DNA from: Deltaproteobacteria bacterium
GTDB lineage: Bacteria > Desulfobacterota > Desulfuromonadia > Geobacterales > Pseudopelobacteraceae
Direction: 5' to 3'
Length of the DNA stretch: 64,000 nucleotides
NCBI GenBank assembly: GCA_016182975.1
Contig: JACPFJ010000009.1
Location: 1-64,000, forward strand
The translations under genes and the position numbers were made by a program. Positions 26,491 through 36,049 of this stretch are shown here, in pieces. The notes below the pieces were generated by a model that was not told the DNA's origin, made no database searches, and saw only the letters and a list, made by a program, of their open reading frames with translations. Position 1 is the stretch's first letter, and each line of letters starts with the position of its first letter.

Positions 26491-27564
26491 TTATTTCTCT
26501 TCCGTGGTCGCCAGCTTGCGGAAGGCGGAGGCCTTGATGGCGGCGTAGACCGTGCCTCCCGGCTCGATACGCAGTTCGCGGGCCGCGTCGGGGACGATCT
26601 CGGATATCAGCCGCCCCTTGCCGCACTTAAGCTCCACACCCATCTTGGTCCCGCTCTCGAACAGCGAGGCCACGGTGCATTGCAGCAGGTTGCGGGCGCT
26701 GATCGCCTCGGGATGTTTCTTGAAGAGGATGATGTCCTTGGATGAAAGCTCGAACAGGCCGCTGCCGGTATCCAGGTTCCCCGGCGACAGGAGCAGTTCC
26801 CCCCCTTCCCAGCGGTAGACGCAGAGCCTGTCGCGTTCCGTCATGCTGTTCAGCGAAAGGATGTTGATGTAGCCGACCGGGCTGCGTTCCATCAATTTCC
26901 TGGCCAGCTCTTCGGTGCCGCAGATATCCGTGATGCTCCCCCTGGAGATGACGGCGGCCGTATCGGTCATCATGCGCATCTCCACCAGCGAGTGGCTGAT
27001 GAAGATGTAGGGGATGCCGAAGCGGGCGCAGGCGGCCTTGAGATAGGAGATGATCTGGAACTTGCTGTCGTCGTCCAGGGCCGAGAGCGGTTCGTCCATC
27101 AACAAAAGACGCGGGCTGGAGAGCACCGCCCGCCCGATGGCGACTCGCTGGCGCTCGCCCCCCGAGAGATTGTTGACACCGCGCTCCAGGAGCTGTTCCA
27201 GTCCCAGGGCGGCGGCAACGGACTCCACGTTGATGCTCCGGTCGCGCGGGGGACGGCGTTTGAAGCCGTAGAGCAGGTTGCCCCTCACGCTCAGATGGGG
27301 AAAGAGGGCCGGCTGCTGAAAGACAAGGGCGATGCCGCGCTGCTCGGGGGGGAGATCGACGCTGCGGCCGGCGTCGAAGAGGGTGTCGCCGTTAAGCCGG
27401 ATAGATCCCGCGGCGGGCGTGTTGAGACCCGCCAGCAGAGCGACCAGGGTGCTCTTGCCGCTGCCGGAGGGACCGAACAGCCCGAGGTTGTCCCCCTGGA
27501 AGCCGACCTCCACGGAGAGCCTGAAATGGTCCAGCTGGTGCGTCAGCGAGAGATCGAGCCGCAT
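26491..27564 (-). CDS. modC: Molybdate ABC transporter ATP-binding protein
   Basis: A 357-residue ATPase. Walker A GPSGSGKST, signature LSGGERQRVAIGRAV, Walker B LLLMDEPLSALD and H-loop ISHS are intact. The C-terminal third (about residues 285-357, AISARNLLQCTVASLFESG... and GGTVYAAIKASAF) is a TOBE/Mop molybdate-binding domain, which separates ModC from other importers. It is the last gene of modABC, one base after modB. Confidence 0.92.
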   Translation of the reverse strand: MRLDLSLTHQLDHFRLSVEVGFQGDNLGLFGPSGSGKSTLVALLAGLNTPAAGSIRLNGDTLFDAGRSVDLPPEQRGIALVFQQPALFPHLSVRGNLLYGFKRRPPRDRSINVESVAAALGLEQLLERGVNNLSGGERQRVAIGRAVLSSPRLLLMDEPLSALDDDSKFQIISYLKAACARFGIPYIFISHSLVEMRMMTDTAAVISRGSITDICGTEELARKLMERSPVGYINILSLNSMTERDRLCVYRWEGGELLLSPGNLDTGSGLFELSSKDIILFKKHPEAISARNLLQCTVASLFESGTKMGVELKCGKGRLISEIVPDAARELRIEPGGTVYAAIKASAFRKLATTEEK

Positions 27565-27565
27565 C

Positions 27566-28249
27566 TCAGTCCTTTCTCACCAGGCGGCGGGCGATGGTGT
27601 CGTGGAAGATGAGGATCGCCAGCGAGAGGGCCACGGAGATGCCGCAGAGCAGCAGGGCGGCCTGCCCGCCATGCGGCGACGAGGCGTAATCGTAGATCGC
27701 CAGGGGGATGGTCTGAGTGACGCCGGGGATGTTGCCCGCCACGATGATGGTGGCGCCGAATTCACCCAGGCTGCGGGCGAACATCAGCGACGAACCGGCA
27801 ATGACGCCGCGCAGCGAGAGGGGAGCGATAACGCTGATCAGCGTGTCGTGCCAGGTGGCGCCCAGGGTGCGCGAGGCCTGGATCAGGCGCAGGTCTATCG
27901 CCTCCATGCCGATCCGCATCGAGCGCACCAGCAGGGGGAAACCGACCACGGCCGAGGAGATCACGGCTGCCTTCCAGGTGAAGATCAGCCGAAACCCCAA
28001 CACCTCGAAGAGCGGGGCGAGCCAGCCGTTGGAACCGAGCAGCAGCAGGAGCAGGTAGCCGACCACCACCGGCGGCAAGGTCAGCGGCAGGTTGATGAGC
28101 CCCTCCATCACCACCTTGCCCCTGAATTCGTGGAAACAGAGGAGATAGGCGCAGAGGAAGCCGAAGGGGAGCGAGAGGAGTGTCGCCGTAGTGGCCACCT
28201 TGGCCGAGAGCAGGATGGCCTGGATGTCTGCCGGGGAGAGTGTCGTCAT
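27566..28249 (-). CDS. modB: Molybdate ABC transporter permease
   Basis: A 227-residue permease with five hydrophobic helices and the EAA loop (EAIDLRLIQASRTLGATWHDT, about residues 115-135) that docks on ModC. The motif GEFGATIIVAGNIPGVTQTIPLAIY is characteristic of ModB/CysT-like permeases. It starts 3 bases after the modA stop on the minus strand. Confidence 0.93.
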   Translation of the reverse strand: MTTLSPADIQAILLSAKVATTATLLSLPFGFLCAYLLCFHEFRGKVVMEGLINLPLTLPPVVVGYLLLLLLGSNGWLAPLFEVLGFRLIFTWKAAVISSAVVGFPLLVRSMRIGMEAIDLRLIQASRTLGATWHDTLISVIAPLSLRGVIAGSSLMFARSLGEFGATIIVAGNIPGVTQTIPLAIYDYASSPHGGQAALLLCGISVALSLAILIFHDTIARRLVRKD

Positions 28250-28252
28250 ATG

Positions 28253-28996
28253 TCAGCGTGTCGCAAAGCCATGCCTTTCGAGGATCGTCCCTGCCTGCGG
28301 AGATTGCAGGAATTTGTAGAATGCCGCGGCCTCGCCCTTCCTGCCGCCAACCGTCGTGAGCGCCATGGGATAGGTCACCCGGGGGTAAAGCCCTTGGGGT
28401 ACGGTGAAAAGTATCCGGGTATTCCTAGCCGCCTGCAGGGCATCGCTCTTGTAGACGAAGGCGCCGTCCACCTCGCCCCGCTCGGCGTACATCAGGCATT
28501 CACGCACATCGCGGGCCATGACCAGTCTCTTCTCCATCCGCCTGTCGATCCCCGCCCTTTTCATGGCCTGCATGGCGTACTCCCCGGCCGGGACGCTTCT
28601 GGGGCTGCCGATGGCGATCCGCTCCAGCCCGGGCAGGTCCTGGATGGCGGAGACCTTCAGTCCCGGTCTGCCGACGAACACCAGCTCGTTGAAGGCGAAG
28701 ATGCCAATCCACCTTTCGTCCAGCAGCCTTTTTCCCTTGAGGAAGTCTAACCACTCCGTATTGGCGGAAATGAAGATGTCGGCCGGCGCCCCGTTCTCGA
28801 TCTGCCTGGCAAGTGCGCCGGAGCCGCCGAGATTCCTGGTGATCTTAACACCGGGGGTGCGTTTCGTAAAGGCCTCCGCGATCTCGTTGATCGCCTCCCG
28901 CAGGCTGGCTGCCGCGGAGAGGTTGATCTCCCCGGCCAGGGGGGCGGAGGGAAACAGGCAGAGCAGGCAGAAGATGGCCGCCAGCGTCATTTTCAT
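28253..28996 (-). CDS. modA: Molybdate-binding periplasmic protein
   Basis: A 247-residue solute-binding protein with a signal peptide (1-23, ending PLAG). Features of the ModA family: LSAAASLREAINEIAEAF, GGSGALARQIENGAPADIFISAN, GSPRSVPAGEYAMQAM and DGAFVYKSDAL. It captures molybdate or tungstate in the periplasm for ModBC. The start MKMTLAA at 28996 is preferred over the longer frame because it begins the signal peptide and has GGAGAA upstream. First gene of modABC. Confidence 0.93.
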   Translation of the reverse strand: MKMTLAAIFCLLCLFPSAPLAGEINLSAAASLREAINEIAEAFTKRTPGVKITRNLGGSGALARQIENGAPADIFISANTEWLDFLKGKRLLDERWIGIFAFNELVFVGRPGLKVSAIQDLPGLERIAIGSPRSVPAGEYAMQAMKRAGIDRRMEKRLVMARDVRECLMYAERGEVDGAFVYKSDALQAARNTRILFTVPQGLYPRVTYPMALTTVGGRKGEAAAFYKFLQSPQAGTILERHGFATR

Positions 28997-29046
28997 GGTG
29001 GTTCTCCAGAAGCGGATGATTATCATGTCTAAATACTGCGAACCTT

Positions 29047-29194
29047 ACCACAGAGTCACAGAGTGCACAGAGAAATCGTTATTAATAACAAGGTATCGGA
29101 CATTGATGTAGATGACTTTGCCGTTCACCCTATTGGTGATGTGTTTTTTAAAAAAACCATGTGATTCCTCTGTGTTCTCTGTGACTCTGTGGTG
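29047..29194. repeat. Paired nonamer arrays (period 9) upstream of modA
   Basis: The left arm (29047-29074) has three 9-base units around CACAGAGTN. The right arm (29168-29194) has the complement with the same phase (CTCTGTGAC). Over 27 bases only about two positions differ. The 90-base loop contains the palindrome at 29078. Confidence 0.85.
29075..29089 (-). promoter_or_regulatory. Palindrome with a ModE-like half-site upstream of modA
   Basis: GTTATTAATAAC (29078-29089) is a perfect 12-base palindrome, and ATCGTTAT at 29075-29082 fits one half of the ModE operator consensus (ATCGNTAT). It lies 80 bases upstream of modA. The second half-site does not fit, so this is only a candidate. Confidence 0.25.
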
Positions 29195-29243
29195 GAAGTA
29201 CCGTTTAGATTAAACGCACGTTGACGTTTCTTCTACATAGCGC

Positions 29244-30821
29244 ATGCCGGTAAAATATACCAGCAATATACTTGATATGCCGTCCAGCATCCCGCATAAT
29301 GCCCCCATGCTGCTCATCTTCCCCCCCGTAGCCAAGCCGTGCGAGCCGCCGGCCGGTATCGCCCGTCTCGCCGCCGCGCTGCGCGGCCACGGCGTCCCCT
29401 GCCGGATGCTGGACGCCAACCTCGAAGGTCTGCTCTGGCTTCTGGAACAACCCGCTACCGCAGCCGACACCTGGAGCCGCCGGGCCGCCAGAAACCACTC
29501 CGCCAACCTGGCCGCCCTGCGCGGACCAGATATCTACCGCTCTCCCGAGCGTTATAGCCGGGCCGTCAGGGACCTGAACCGTGTCCTGGCCGTCTCAACA
29601 CCGCAAGCTGGCGCAAGCGTGGGGCTGGCGGACTACCGCCATGGGCGCCTCTCCCCTCTGCAAAGCGCCGACCTGCTTCGCGCGGCGGAGCACCCCGAGG
29701 AGAACCCTCTCCATCCCTGGTTCTCGCAGCGCCTGCCGGAGTGCCTCAACGGGGTGGCTACGGTCGGCTTCTCCCTCAACTACCTCGGCCAGGCGCTCTG
29801 CGCCTTCGCCATGATCGGTTATGTCAGACAACGCTTCCCCGGCGTCCGCATCGTCCTCGGCGGGGGGCTGGTGACCTCGTGGATGAGCCGCCCCGGCTGG
29901 CGCAACCCCTTCGGCGGCCTGGTCGATCACCTGGTGGCGGGACCGGGGGAGCCCCCCCTGCTGGCCCTCTCCGGCGTGGCAATGGCGCCGGACGGCCACT
30001 TCCCCCCGGATTACTCGTCCCTGCCGCTGCGCGACTACCTCTCCCCCGCTCCTATCCTCCCCTACAGCGCCGCCGCCGGCTGCTACTGGAACCGCTGTTC
30101 CTTCTGCCCGGAGCGGACCGAGGGGAACCTCTATACCCCGCTCCCGGTCAGGCGGGCCATGTCAGACCTGCACTCCCTGATCGCACGGACACAGCCGGCC
30201 ATGCTGCATCTGCTCGACAACGCCGTCAGCCCGGCCTTCCTGCGCGCCCTGGCGGACGACCCTCCCGGCGCCCCCTGGTACGGCTTCGCCAGGATCGGTC
30301 CGGAGCTGGCGGAGCTCGATTTCTGCCTGGCGCTCAAGCGTTCGGGATGCGTGATGCTCAAGCTCGGGCTGGAGTCGGGGGACCAGGGGGTGCTGGACAG
30401 GCTGCAAAAGGGGATCGACGTGGGCACGGCGTCGCGGGTGCTGCTGAACCTGAAAAAGGCTGGGATCGGCGTCTATCTCTACCTGCTCTTCGGCACCCCG
30501 GCCGAGACGGAGCAAGAGGCCAGGCGGACGCTGGAGTTTGTCGTCCGCCACCGGGACGCGATCGGTTTTATGAACCTGGCGCTGTTCAACATGCCGCTCG
30601 GCGGGGATGAGGCCGGCGAGTACGAGACCGGGGCGTTCTACGAGGGGGACCTCTCGCTCTACACCGCTTTCCGCCATCCGCGGGGATGGGAGCGCAAACA
30701 GGTGCGGCGCTTCCTGGAGCATGAGTTCAAGCGGGAGCCCGCTGTTGCGGCGATCCTGAAGAACGACCCCCCCATCTTCACCAGCAATCATGCGCCTTTT
30801 TTTATAGCCGCCAGTCGCTAG
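29244..30821 (+). CDS. Radical SAM protein with a B12-binding-like N-terminal domain
   Basis: A 525-residue protein (start uncertain: in-frame ATG at 29244 and 29307; the conserved part begins [25 protein letters not shown]). Residues about 22-250 resemble the cobalamin-binding fold placed ahead of many radical SAM domains ([13 protein letters not shown]). The iron-sulfur motif is CYWNRCSFC at about residue 280, followed by the [16 protein letters not shown] and [14 protein letters not shown] blocks. The product is unknown; such proteins perform methylations, ring rearrangements or maturase reactions. The last codons (AASR) are formed by the heptad array at 30806. It converges on the DUF255 gene with a 4-base overlap. 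Confidence 0.8.
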   Translation: MPVKYTSNILDMPSSIPHNAPMLLIFPPVAKPCEPPAGIARLAAALRGHGVPCRMLDANLEGLLWLLEQPATAADTWSRRAARNHSANLAALRGPDIYRSPERYSRAVRDLNRVLAVSTPQAGASVGLADYRHGRLSPLQSADLLRAAEHPEENPLHPWFSQRLPECLNGVATVGFSLNYLGQALCAFAMIGYVRQRFPGVRIVLGGGLVTSWMSRPGWRNPFGGLVDHLVAGPGEPPLLALSGVAMAPDGHFPPDYSSLPLRDYLSPAPILPYSAAAGCYWNRCSFCPERTEGNLYTPLPVRRAMSDLHSLIARTQPAMLHLLDNAVSPAFLRALADDPPGAPWYGFARIGPELAELDFCLALKRSGCVMLKLGLESGDQGVLDRLQKGIDVGTASRVLLNLKKAGIGVYLYLLFGTPAETEQEARRTLEFVVRHRDAIGFMNLALFNMPLGGDEAGEYETGAFYEGDLSLYTAFRHPRGWERKQVRRFLEHEFKREPAVAAILKNDPPIFTSNHAPFFIAASR

Positions 30822-30840
30822 CCGCCAGTCGCTAGCCGGC
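30806..30840. repeat. Heptad array spanning the ends of two convergent genes
   Basis: Five 7-base units alternate AGCCGCC and AGTCGCT (period 14 = 2 x 7). The array encodes the C terminus and stop of the radical SAM gene on the plus strand and the last residues and stop of the DUF255 gene on the minus strand. Confidence 0.85.
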
Positions 30841-32839
30841 GTAAAAGCGCCTCCAACCCGGCGGCGTCGCGGATGGCGGGGTGGCAGGCGCCGGCGCCGC
30901 AGACCCGCACCCCGGCGGGCTCGGGCGGATCGGGCTCCCTTCGGAAGACGCAGTTGTACAGGCAACGGCGCTTGGCGACTGTCAGCAGTTCGGACAGCTC
31001 CTGCTCTCCCAGGGCGCCGCTGAAGGTGATGACGTCCGGCTCCCGCTCCAGCATGGCCAGCGCCCGCAGCACGCCGAGGTGGGCCAGAGGTTGCTGTTCC
31101 GTCGGACCGAGGCGGGCGTCCAGGGCCTGGTGGGCGAAATCGGCCAGATCGGGGCGCTCGCAGGTGTGGCTCAGGCGAGCCAGGACTTGGAGCATCAGGG
31201 ACATGGACGAAGGGGTGACGCCGTCGTGGTCCAACGAGAACCGTGCCGGCATCTGCTCCGCATCAAGGCCGATGGTGGCGAACATGCCGTTGGCGGGGTC
31301 GCGGAAGAGCCGCAGCGCCTCCTCCGCCAGCCTGAGCGCCTCGTCGAGCCATCTCTTGTCGAGGGTGGCCTCGAACAGCTCCAGCAGGCCGAAGCCCAGG
31401 CAGGCGTAATCCTCCAGAAAGGCGGGGATGTCGGAGGCCCCGCCCAGGAAGCTGCGCAAGAGCCTCCCGTCTTTGCGGCGCAGCTTCTCCAGGATGAAGG
31501 CGGCGGCGCGGGCGGCCCGCTCGCTATACTCCGGTTTCCCGCCGACAGCACCCCCCCTGGCCAGGGCCGCGATCATCAGCCCGTTCCAGGCGGTGACGAC
31601 CTTGTTGTCCCTGAACGGCCGGACGCGGGTTTCCCGCCGTTTGAGCAGCACCAGCCTACAGCGCGCCAGCACCTCTTCAGTTCGCGCCGGGTCGAGACCC
31701 TCGCGCTCACAGAACTCCTGCAACCCCTCAGGCATGTTAAGTATGGCGTGCCCCTCGAAATTGCCGCTCGCGGTGACGTCGTAAAAGCGGCAAAACAGGG
31801 AGGCGTCGGGGCCCAGGCACTCCTCGACCTCCTGCCTGTCCCAGACGTAGAACTTCCCCTCCACCCCCTCGGTATCGGCATCCAACGCCGAGCAGAAGCC
31901 CCCCTCCGCCGAGGCGAAGTCCCGCTCCACGCAGCTGAAGATCTCTTCGGCCATCCCCAGAAAGAAGTCGTCGCCGCCGACCTGGAAGGCCTCCAGGGCC
32001 GCCAGCGCTACTTGGGCCTGGTCGTAGAGCATCTTCTCGAAGTGCGGTACGAGCCACTTCCGGTCCACGGCATAGCGGTGCAGCCCGCCCTCCAACTGGT
32101 CCCAGATGCCGCCGCTGCGGATCGAGCTCAGGGTGTGCAACGCCATTTTCAGCGCCTGGCGGTTGCCCCTATGCCCCTCTTCGATCAGCCAACTCAGGTA
32201 GATCGGCATCGGGAACTTGGGTGCGTTGCCGAAGCCGCCCAGTTCCCAGTCATAGATTCCCGCCAGTTGCTCCATTGCCTTGCGGGAGAGTTCCTCCGGC
32301 TCCACCCCCTCCCGCTGTGCCGGCCGGGAGATGTTGCCCAGCGCCTCCAGTATCCCCTTGCAGTTTTTTTCGATCATATCGGGACGCTGACGCCAGAGGG
32401 CGGCGATGTTGGCCAGAAGCTCCATGAAACCGGCCATCTCCCCGCGGCCGCGCTTGGGGAGATAGGTCATGGCCATGAAGGGGCGCCTGTCCGGGGTCAT
32501 GAAGATGTTCAAGGGCCAGCCGCCGCTGCCGGTCAGCACCTGGGAGACGGCCATGTAGAAGTCGTCGATGTCCGGCCTTTCCTCGCGATCCACCTTGATG
32601 CAGACGAAATGGCGGTTGAGCAGGGCGGCCACCTCCTCGTCGGCAAAGGATTCGTGCGCCATGACGTGGCACCAGTGGCAGGTGGCGTAGCCTATGGAGA
32701 GGAAGACCGGCAGGTTGGCGCTCCTGGCCTTTTCAAAGGCCGCATCGCCCCATTCGTACCACTCCACCGGGTTGTCGGCGTGCTGGAGCAGGTAGGGGCT
32801 GCGGGCGAATTGCAGGCGGTTCAGGCGTTGTCCGTTCAT
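30818..32839 (-). CDS. Thioredoxin-domain DUF255 protein (YyaL/SSP411 family)
   Basis: A 673-residue protein. The N terminus is the DUF255 thioredoxin-like domain ([34 protein letters not shown] with a CHWC motif at about residues 54-57, [13 protein letters not shown]). The rest is an alpha/alpha toroid of the six-hairpin glycosidase type ([46 protein letters not shown]). The family is widespread (spermatogenesis-associated protein 20 in animals) without a settled reaction. It overlaps the upstream cupredoxin gene by 4 bases (ATGA). Confidence 0.92.
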   Translation of the reverse strand: MNGQRLNRLQFARSPYLLQHADNPVEWYEWGDAAFEKARSANLPVFLSIGYATCHWCHVMAHESFADEEVAALLNRHFVCIKVDREERPDIDDFYMAVSQVLTGSGGWPLNIFMTPDRRPFMAMTYLPKRGRGEMAGFMELLANIAALWRQRPDMIEKNCKGILEALGNISRPAQREGVEPEELSRKAMEQLAGIYDWELGGFGNAPKFPMPIYLSWLIEEGHRGNRQALKMALHTLSSIRSGGIWDQLEGGLHRYAVDRKWLVPHFEKMLYDQAQVALAALEAFQVGGDDFFLGMAEEIFSCVERDFASAEGGFCSALDADTEGVEGKFYVWDRQEVEECLGPDASLFCRFYDVTASGNFEGHAILNMPEGLQEFCEREGLDPARTEEVLARCRLVLLKRRETRVRPFRDNKVVTAWNGLMIAALARGGAVGGKPEYSERAARAAAFILEKLRRKDGRLLRSFLGGASDIPAFLEDYACLGFGLLELFEATLDKRWLDEALRLAEEALRLFRDPANGMFATIGLDAEQMPARFSLDHDGVTPSSMSLMLQVLARLSHTCERPDLADFAHQALDARLGPTEQQPLAHLGVLRALAMLEREPDVITFSGALGEQELSELLTVAKRRCLYNCVFRREPDPPEPAGVRVCGAGACHPAIRDAAGLEALLRRLATGG

Positions 32840-33237
32840 TCGACCACCTCCAGCACCGCTTCCATCCCCTTCTCGCGGTGGCTGTCCATGAAGAGGAGCT
32901 TCTTGTCGCAGTAGATCGCGTATTTTCCCGTCTTCGTGGGCGTGAAGGCGATGCCCTGCGGGTCGCGGGAGAGCGACTCGTGGACGCTTATGCCGGCCTC
33001 GGGCGCCGCGATGACGAGATTGTGCGGCGTGAGGAACGTCTCCTTGCGCGCAACCAGCTCGACCGGCAGGTTGACCTTGACCACGATATGCCGCGGCCGG
33101 AAGAAGTAATCCCCCCCCAGGATCTCGACCCGCTGGACCCCGTCATGGGCGATGGGGACGACGAAGGGTGGCTCATCGGCAAGGGAAACGACGGTGGTTG
33201 CCGCGAGCAGCATTAGGCTCATAATCAATGCTTTCAT
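32836..33237 (-). CDS. Periplasmic cupredoxin-like protein
   Basis: A 133-residue protein with a signal peptide (1-20, ending SLADE). The remaining 110 residues have a cupredoxin pattern: [32 protein letters not shown], and a C-terminal loop [17 protein letters not shown] that offers Cys, His and Met, with an upstream His, as copper ligands. The start at 33237 has GGAGGTG directly upstream on the minus strand; the frame is open further but non-coding. It is the first gene of a two-gene operon with the DUF255 protein, suggesting a shared redox role. Confidence 0.82.
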   Translation of the reverse strand: MKALIMSLMLLAATTVVSLADEPPFVVPIAHDGVQRVEILGGDYFFRPRHIVVKVNLPVELVARKETFLTPHNLVIAAPEAGISVHESLSRDPQGIAFTPTKTGKYAIYCDKKLLFMDSHREKGMEAVLEVVE

Positions 33238-33308
33238 ATGGTCACCTCCTGTACTGTCATTGTACCGCGCTTTTTCACGATTACAGATCATCGAATATAA
33301 AACGCCTT

Positions 33309-33512
33309 GAATCACGGAGGCACGTACAAAGACTGATTATTAACGCAAAGACGCAGGGACGCGGAGAAGATCGTTTTCCGAGATGTTACCTTGCGACTTT
33401 GAGCCATTGCGCCTTTGCGTTAATGCGTTTAAGGTTATTGTGCATAACCTTTTTGGGGTCACAAAGTCCGAATATTTTCTCCGTGCCTCTGTGTCTCTGT
33501 GTTGAAACGCTT
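33309..33512. repeat. Nested nonamer arrays and an AT-rich hairpin
   Basis: This 349-base gap holds three nested elements: an outer pair (33309-33332 with 33477-33512, units like CACGGAGGC), an inner pair (33340-33371 with 33390-33425, units like AACGCAAAG), both in 9-base phase, and between them a perfect hairpin AAGGTTAT/ATAACCTT at 33431-33451 followed by T. No gene is seen inside. Confidence 0.7.
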
Positions 33513-33586
33513 TGTTAAATGCTTTGCACGGGAAATGGCGGATATGGTACTGGTCTCTGGAGAGCAATAGCGTGGGGTGGAGTTGC

Positions 33587-34039
33587 ATGCACGAGACAAC
33601 CGGTGACATCTGGGATTATCGGGATAAGGCGATCATCGCCATCACCACCAACGGCCAGGTGACCAAGGGGGGCATGGCCGTCATGGGGCGCGGTGTGGCG
33701 GCCCAGTCGGCGCGGCTGTTTCCCCACATACCCGCAACCCTCGGCCTCCTGCTGGCCGGGAAGGGGAACCACTGCCACTGCCTGGGCGACGGCATCGTCA
33801 GTTTCCCGGTGGAGCACTCCCCCTATGAACTCCCGGACCTGCGCCTGATCGAACAATCCGCCCGCGAGCTCGCCGCACTGGCCGATGAACGCGGCTGGAG
33901 CATGATCGTGGTGCCACGTCCCGGCTGCGGGGGAGGGGGGCTTTCCTGGATGGATGTGCGGCCGATTCTGGAGCGGCATTTCGATGGGAGGTTTACGGTG
34001 ATTTCCGCGCCCTGGTCAGCTTCAGCCAATTTTGCATAA
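33587..34039 (+). CDS. Macro-domain (ADP-ribose-binding) protein
   Basis: A 150-residue protein of the macro fold: TGDIWDYRDKAIIAITTNGQVTKGGMAVMGRGVA (the ADP-ribose pocket strand and Gly-rich loop), IVSFPVEHSP, and the C-terminal VVPRPGCGGGGLSWMDVRPILE. It most resembles the stand-alone Poa1p-like group that removes ADP-ribose 1''-phosphate or reverses ADP-ribosylation. ATG 33587 has a GGGGTGGAG stretch upstream; the frame continues upstream only into repeat DNA. Its stop abuts the uvrD stop with no gap. Confidence 0.85.
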   Translation: MHETTGDIWDYRDKAIIAITTNGQVTKGGMAVMGRGVAAQSARLFPHIPATLGLLLAGKGNHCHCLGDGIVSFPVEHSPYELPDLRLIEQSARELAALADERGWSMIVVPRPGCGGGGLSWMDVRPILERHFDGRFTVISAPWSASANFA

Positions 34040-36049
34040 CTACTCCCCCAGCATCCTTGCAAAGAAGTCCTCCGCCATGTCGACGGCATCCCCCTTCTTT
34101 TCTCCGGTCCCGCCGGAGTTGTCGTTCAAGAGGTGCGCCGGGATCTCCGCCAGGAAGCGGCTCGGCCGGCGCTCCTCTACGGAGCCGTATTTCCTGCGCG
34201 TCAGGCAGCGGGAGATGGTCAGGCTGCGGCGCGCCCTGGTGATCCCCACGTAGCAGAGCCTGCGCTCCTCGGCGCAGCTCGGGTCCTCCTCGATGGAGCG
34301 CTTGTGCGGCAGCAGGTCCTCCTCCATACCCACCAGCCAGACATGGCTGAATTCCAGCCCCTTGCTGGAATGGAGCGACATCAGCGTGACCGCGTTCTGC
34401 CCCTGCTCCTTGCCCTCATCGGCGGGCTTGTCCTCGTCCAGCAGCGAGATCCGCTCCAGGAACGCCGCCAGGCCGTGCCGCGGGTTTTGCTCCTCGAACA
34501 GGGCCAGGGAGTTGACCACCTGTTCGATGTTCTCGATCCGTTTCCTCGCCTGGGCCGCGTCGTTCAGGGTGCGGTACAGTTCGTCCTCGATGCGCAGGCG
34601 GTTGAAAAGGGTGTTGACCTGCTCCCCCAGCCGGGCCCTTTTGTCGAAGCCGGCGATCACACCCGTCATCATGGCGTGGAAGGCGGCCACCGCCTTTTTC
34701 GATGATTCCGAGATGTCCGCGATCTCCGCCACCCTTCCCAGGGCCTCGAACAGAGGCACGTCGCGCTCCAGCGACCACTGGTTGAGACGCAGCAGGGTAT
34801 TGTCGCCGATCCCCCGGCGGGGAAAGTTGATGATCCGCAGGAGCGAGGCCTCGTCAGCGGGGTTGTCTATGACCCGCAGGTAGGCAATGGCGTCCTTGAC
34901 CTCCTTGCGTTCATAGAACTGCTGGCCGCCGATCACCACGTAGGGTATGCGCTCCAGGCGCAGCCGTTCCTCGAAGGCCCGGCTCTGGGCGTTGGAGCGG
35001 TAGAGTACGGCCAGGTCCGACCAGGAGAGCTTGCCCTTGAACTGCTCCAGCATCATCCCCTCCACCACCCTGGCGGCCTCTTCCTCTTCGTTTGCCGCCA
35101 CGATCAGGTCGATCTCCCGCCCCTGGCCGGCGGCCGTCCAGAGCGCCTTTGCCGTGCGCACCGGATTGTTTCTTATGACACTGTTGGCCGCCTCCAGGAT
35201 CGAGCCGGTGGAGCGGTAGTTCTGCTCCAGCTTGATCACCCGGCAGCCGGGGTAGTCGTGCTCGAAGTTGAGGATGTTCTGCACCTCGGCCCCGCGCCAG
35301 CCGTAGATGGACTGGTCGTCGTCGCCCACCACGCAGAGGTTGCCGTGCCTCTTCGCCAGAAGCGAGATCAGCAGGTACTGGGAGGCGTTGGTGTCCTGGT
35401 ACTCGTCCACCATGATGTAGCGGAAGCGTTCCTGCCAGTGCTCCAGGATCGCCGGGCGGGTCTGGAGCAGCCCGACCGAGAGCATGATGATGTCGTCGAA
35501 GTCGATGGCGTTGAAACCCTTGAGGAGCTCCTGGTAGCGGGGGTAGACGGCGGCGACCGCCAGTTCGACGCGGTCGGAGCCTTCCGGCTTGAATCCCTGC
35601 GGCCCTATCAGGCGGTTCTTCAGGGCGGAGATCCGCCAGAGCAGCAGGTCGGGATCGGTCTGCTTGGGGGCGATGTCGCGTTCGCGCATGGCCTGGCGCA
35701 GCACGCCGGCCTGGTCCGAGGAGGAGTAGATCGAGAAGTTGGGTTTGAACCCCAGGGCGCGAATGTCGCGCCTGAGGATGCGCACCCCCAGGGAGTGGAA
35801 GGTGGAGATCACGATCCCCTCGGCCGTCCTGCCGGCCATGGCGCTCACGCGCTCCCGCATCTCGCGGGCGGCCTTGTTGGTGAAGGTCACCGCCAGGATG
35901 TTCTCGGCCTGTACGCGCTTGTCGCGAAGGAGATGGACGATGCGGGTGGTGATGACCTGGGTCTTGCCGGAGCCGGCGCCGGCCAGGATCAGCAGGGCGC
36001 CTTCGGTATGATTGACCGCCTGCTGCTGCGGTGGGTTGAGTCGTTTCAT
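34040..36049 (-). CDS. UvrD/Rep/PcrA-family ATP-dependent DNA helicase
   Basis: A 669-residue superfamily 1A helicase with motif I AGAGSGKTQVITTRI, motif II VDEYQDTNASQ, motif III GDDDQSIYGWRGAE, motif IV region NYRSTGSILEAAN, motif V LMSLHSSKGLEF and motif VI YVGITRARRSL. The length is nearer to Rep (about 670) than to UvrD (about 720). Predicted role: 3'-5' unwinding in repair and replication restart. The start MKRLNPPQQQAV at 36049 is chosen by homology; no clear Shine-Dalgarno is seen there and upstream ATGs in frame have no family match. Confidence 0.92.
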   Translation of the reverse strand: MKRLNPPQQQAVNHTEGALLILAGAGSGKTQVITTRIVHLLRDKRVQAENILAVTFTNKAAREMRERVSAMAGRTAEGIVISTFHSLGVRILRRDIRALGFKPNFSIYSSSDQAGVLRQAMRERDIAPKQTDPDLLLWRISALKNRLIGPQGFKPEGSDRVELAVAAVYPRYQELLKGFNAIDFDDIIMLSVGLLQTRPAILEHWQERFRYIMVDEYQDTNASQYLLISLLAKRHGNLCVVGDDDQSIYGWRGAEVQNILNFEHDYPGCRVIKLEQNYRSTGSILEAANSVIRNNPVRTAKALWTAAGQGREIDLIVAANEEEEAARVVEGMMLEQFKGKLSWSDLAVLYRSNAQSRAFEERLRLERIPYVVIGGQQFYERKEVKDAIAYLRVIDNPADEASLLRIINFPRRGIGDNTLLRLNQWSLERDVPLFEALGRVAEIADISESSKKAVAAFHAMMTGVIAGFDKRARLGEQVNTLFNRLRIEDELYRTLNDAAQARKRIENIEQVVNSLALFEEQNPRHGLAAFLERISLLDEDKPADEGKEQGQNAVTLMSLHSSKGLEFSHVWLVGMEEDLLPHKRSIEEDPSCAEERRLCYVGITRARRSLTISRCLTRRKYGSVEERRPSRFLAEIPAHLLNDNSGGTGEKKGDAVDMAEDFFARMLGE

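Noticed and set aside
27332-28750. 472-codon plus-strand frame opposite modABC
   Set aside because: Antisense shadow; ModA, ModB and ModC motifs are complete on the minus strand.
30881-32914. 677-codon open frame on the plus strand
   Set aside because: Antisense to the DUF255 gene, low-complexity Gln/Gly/His-rich product typical of GC-rich antisense frames.
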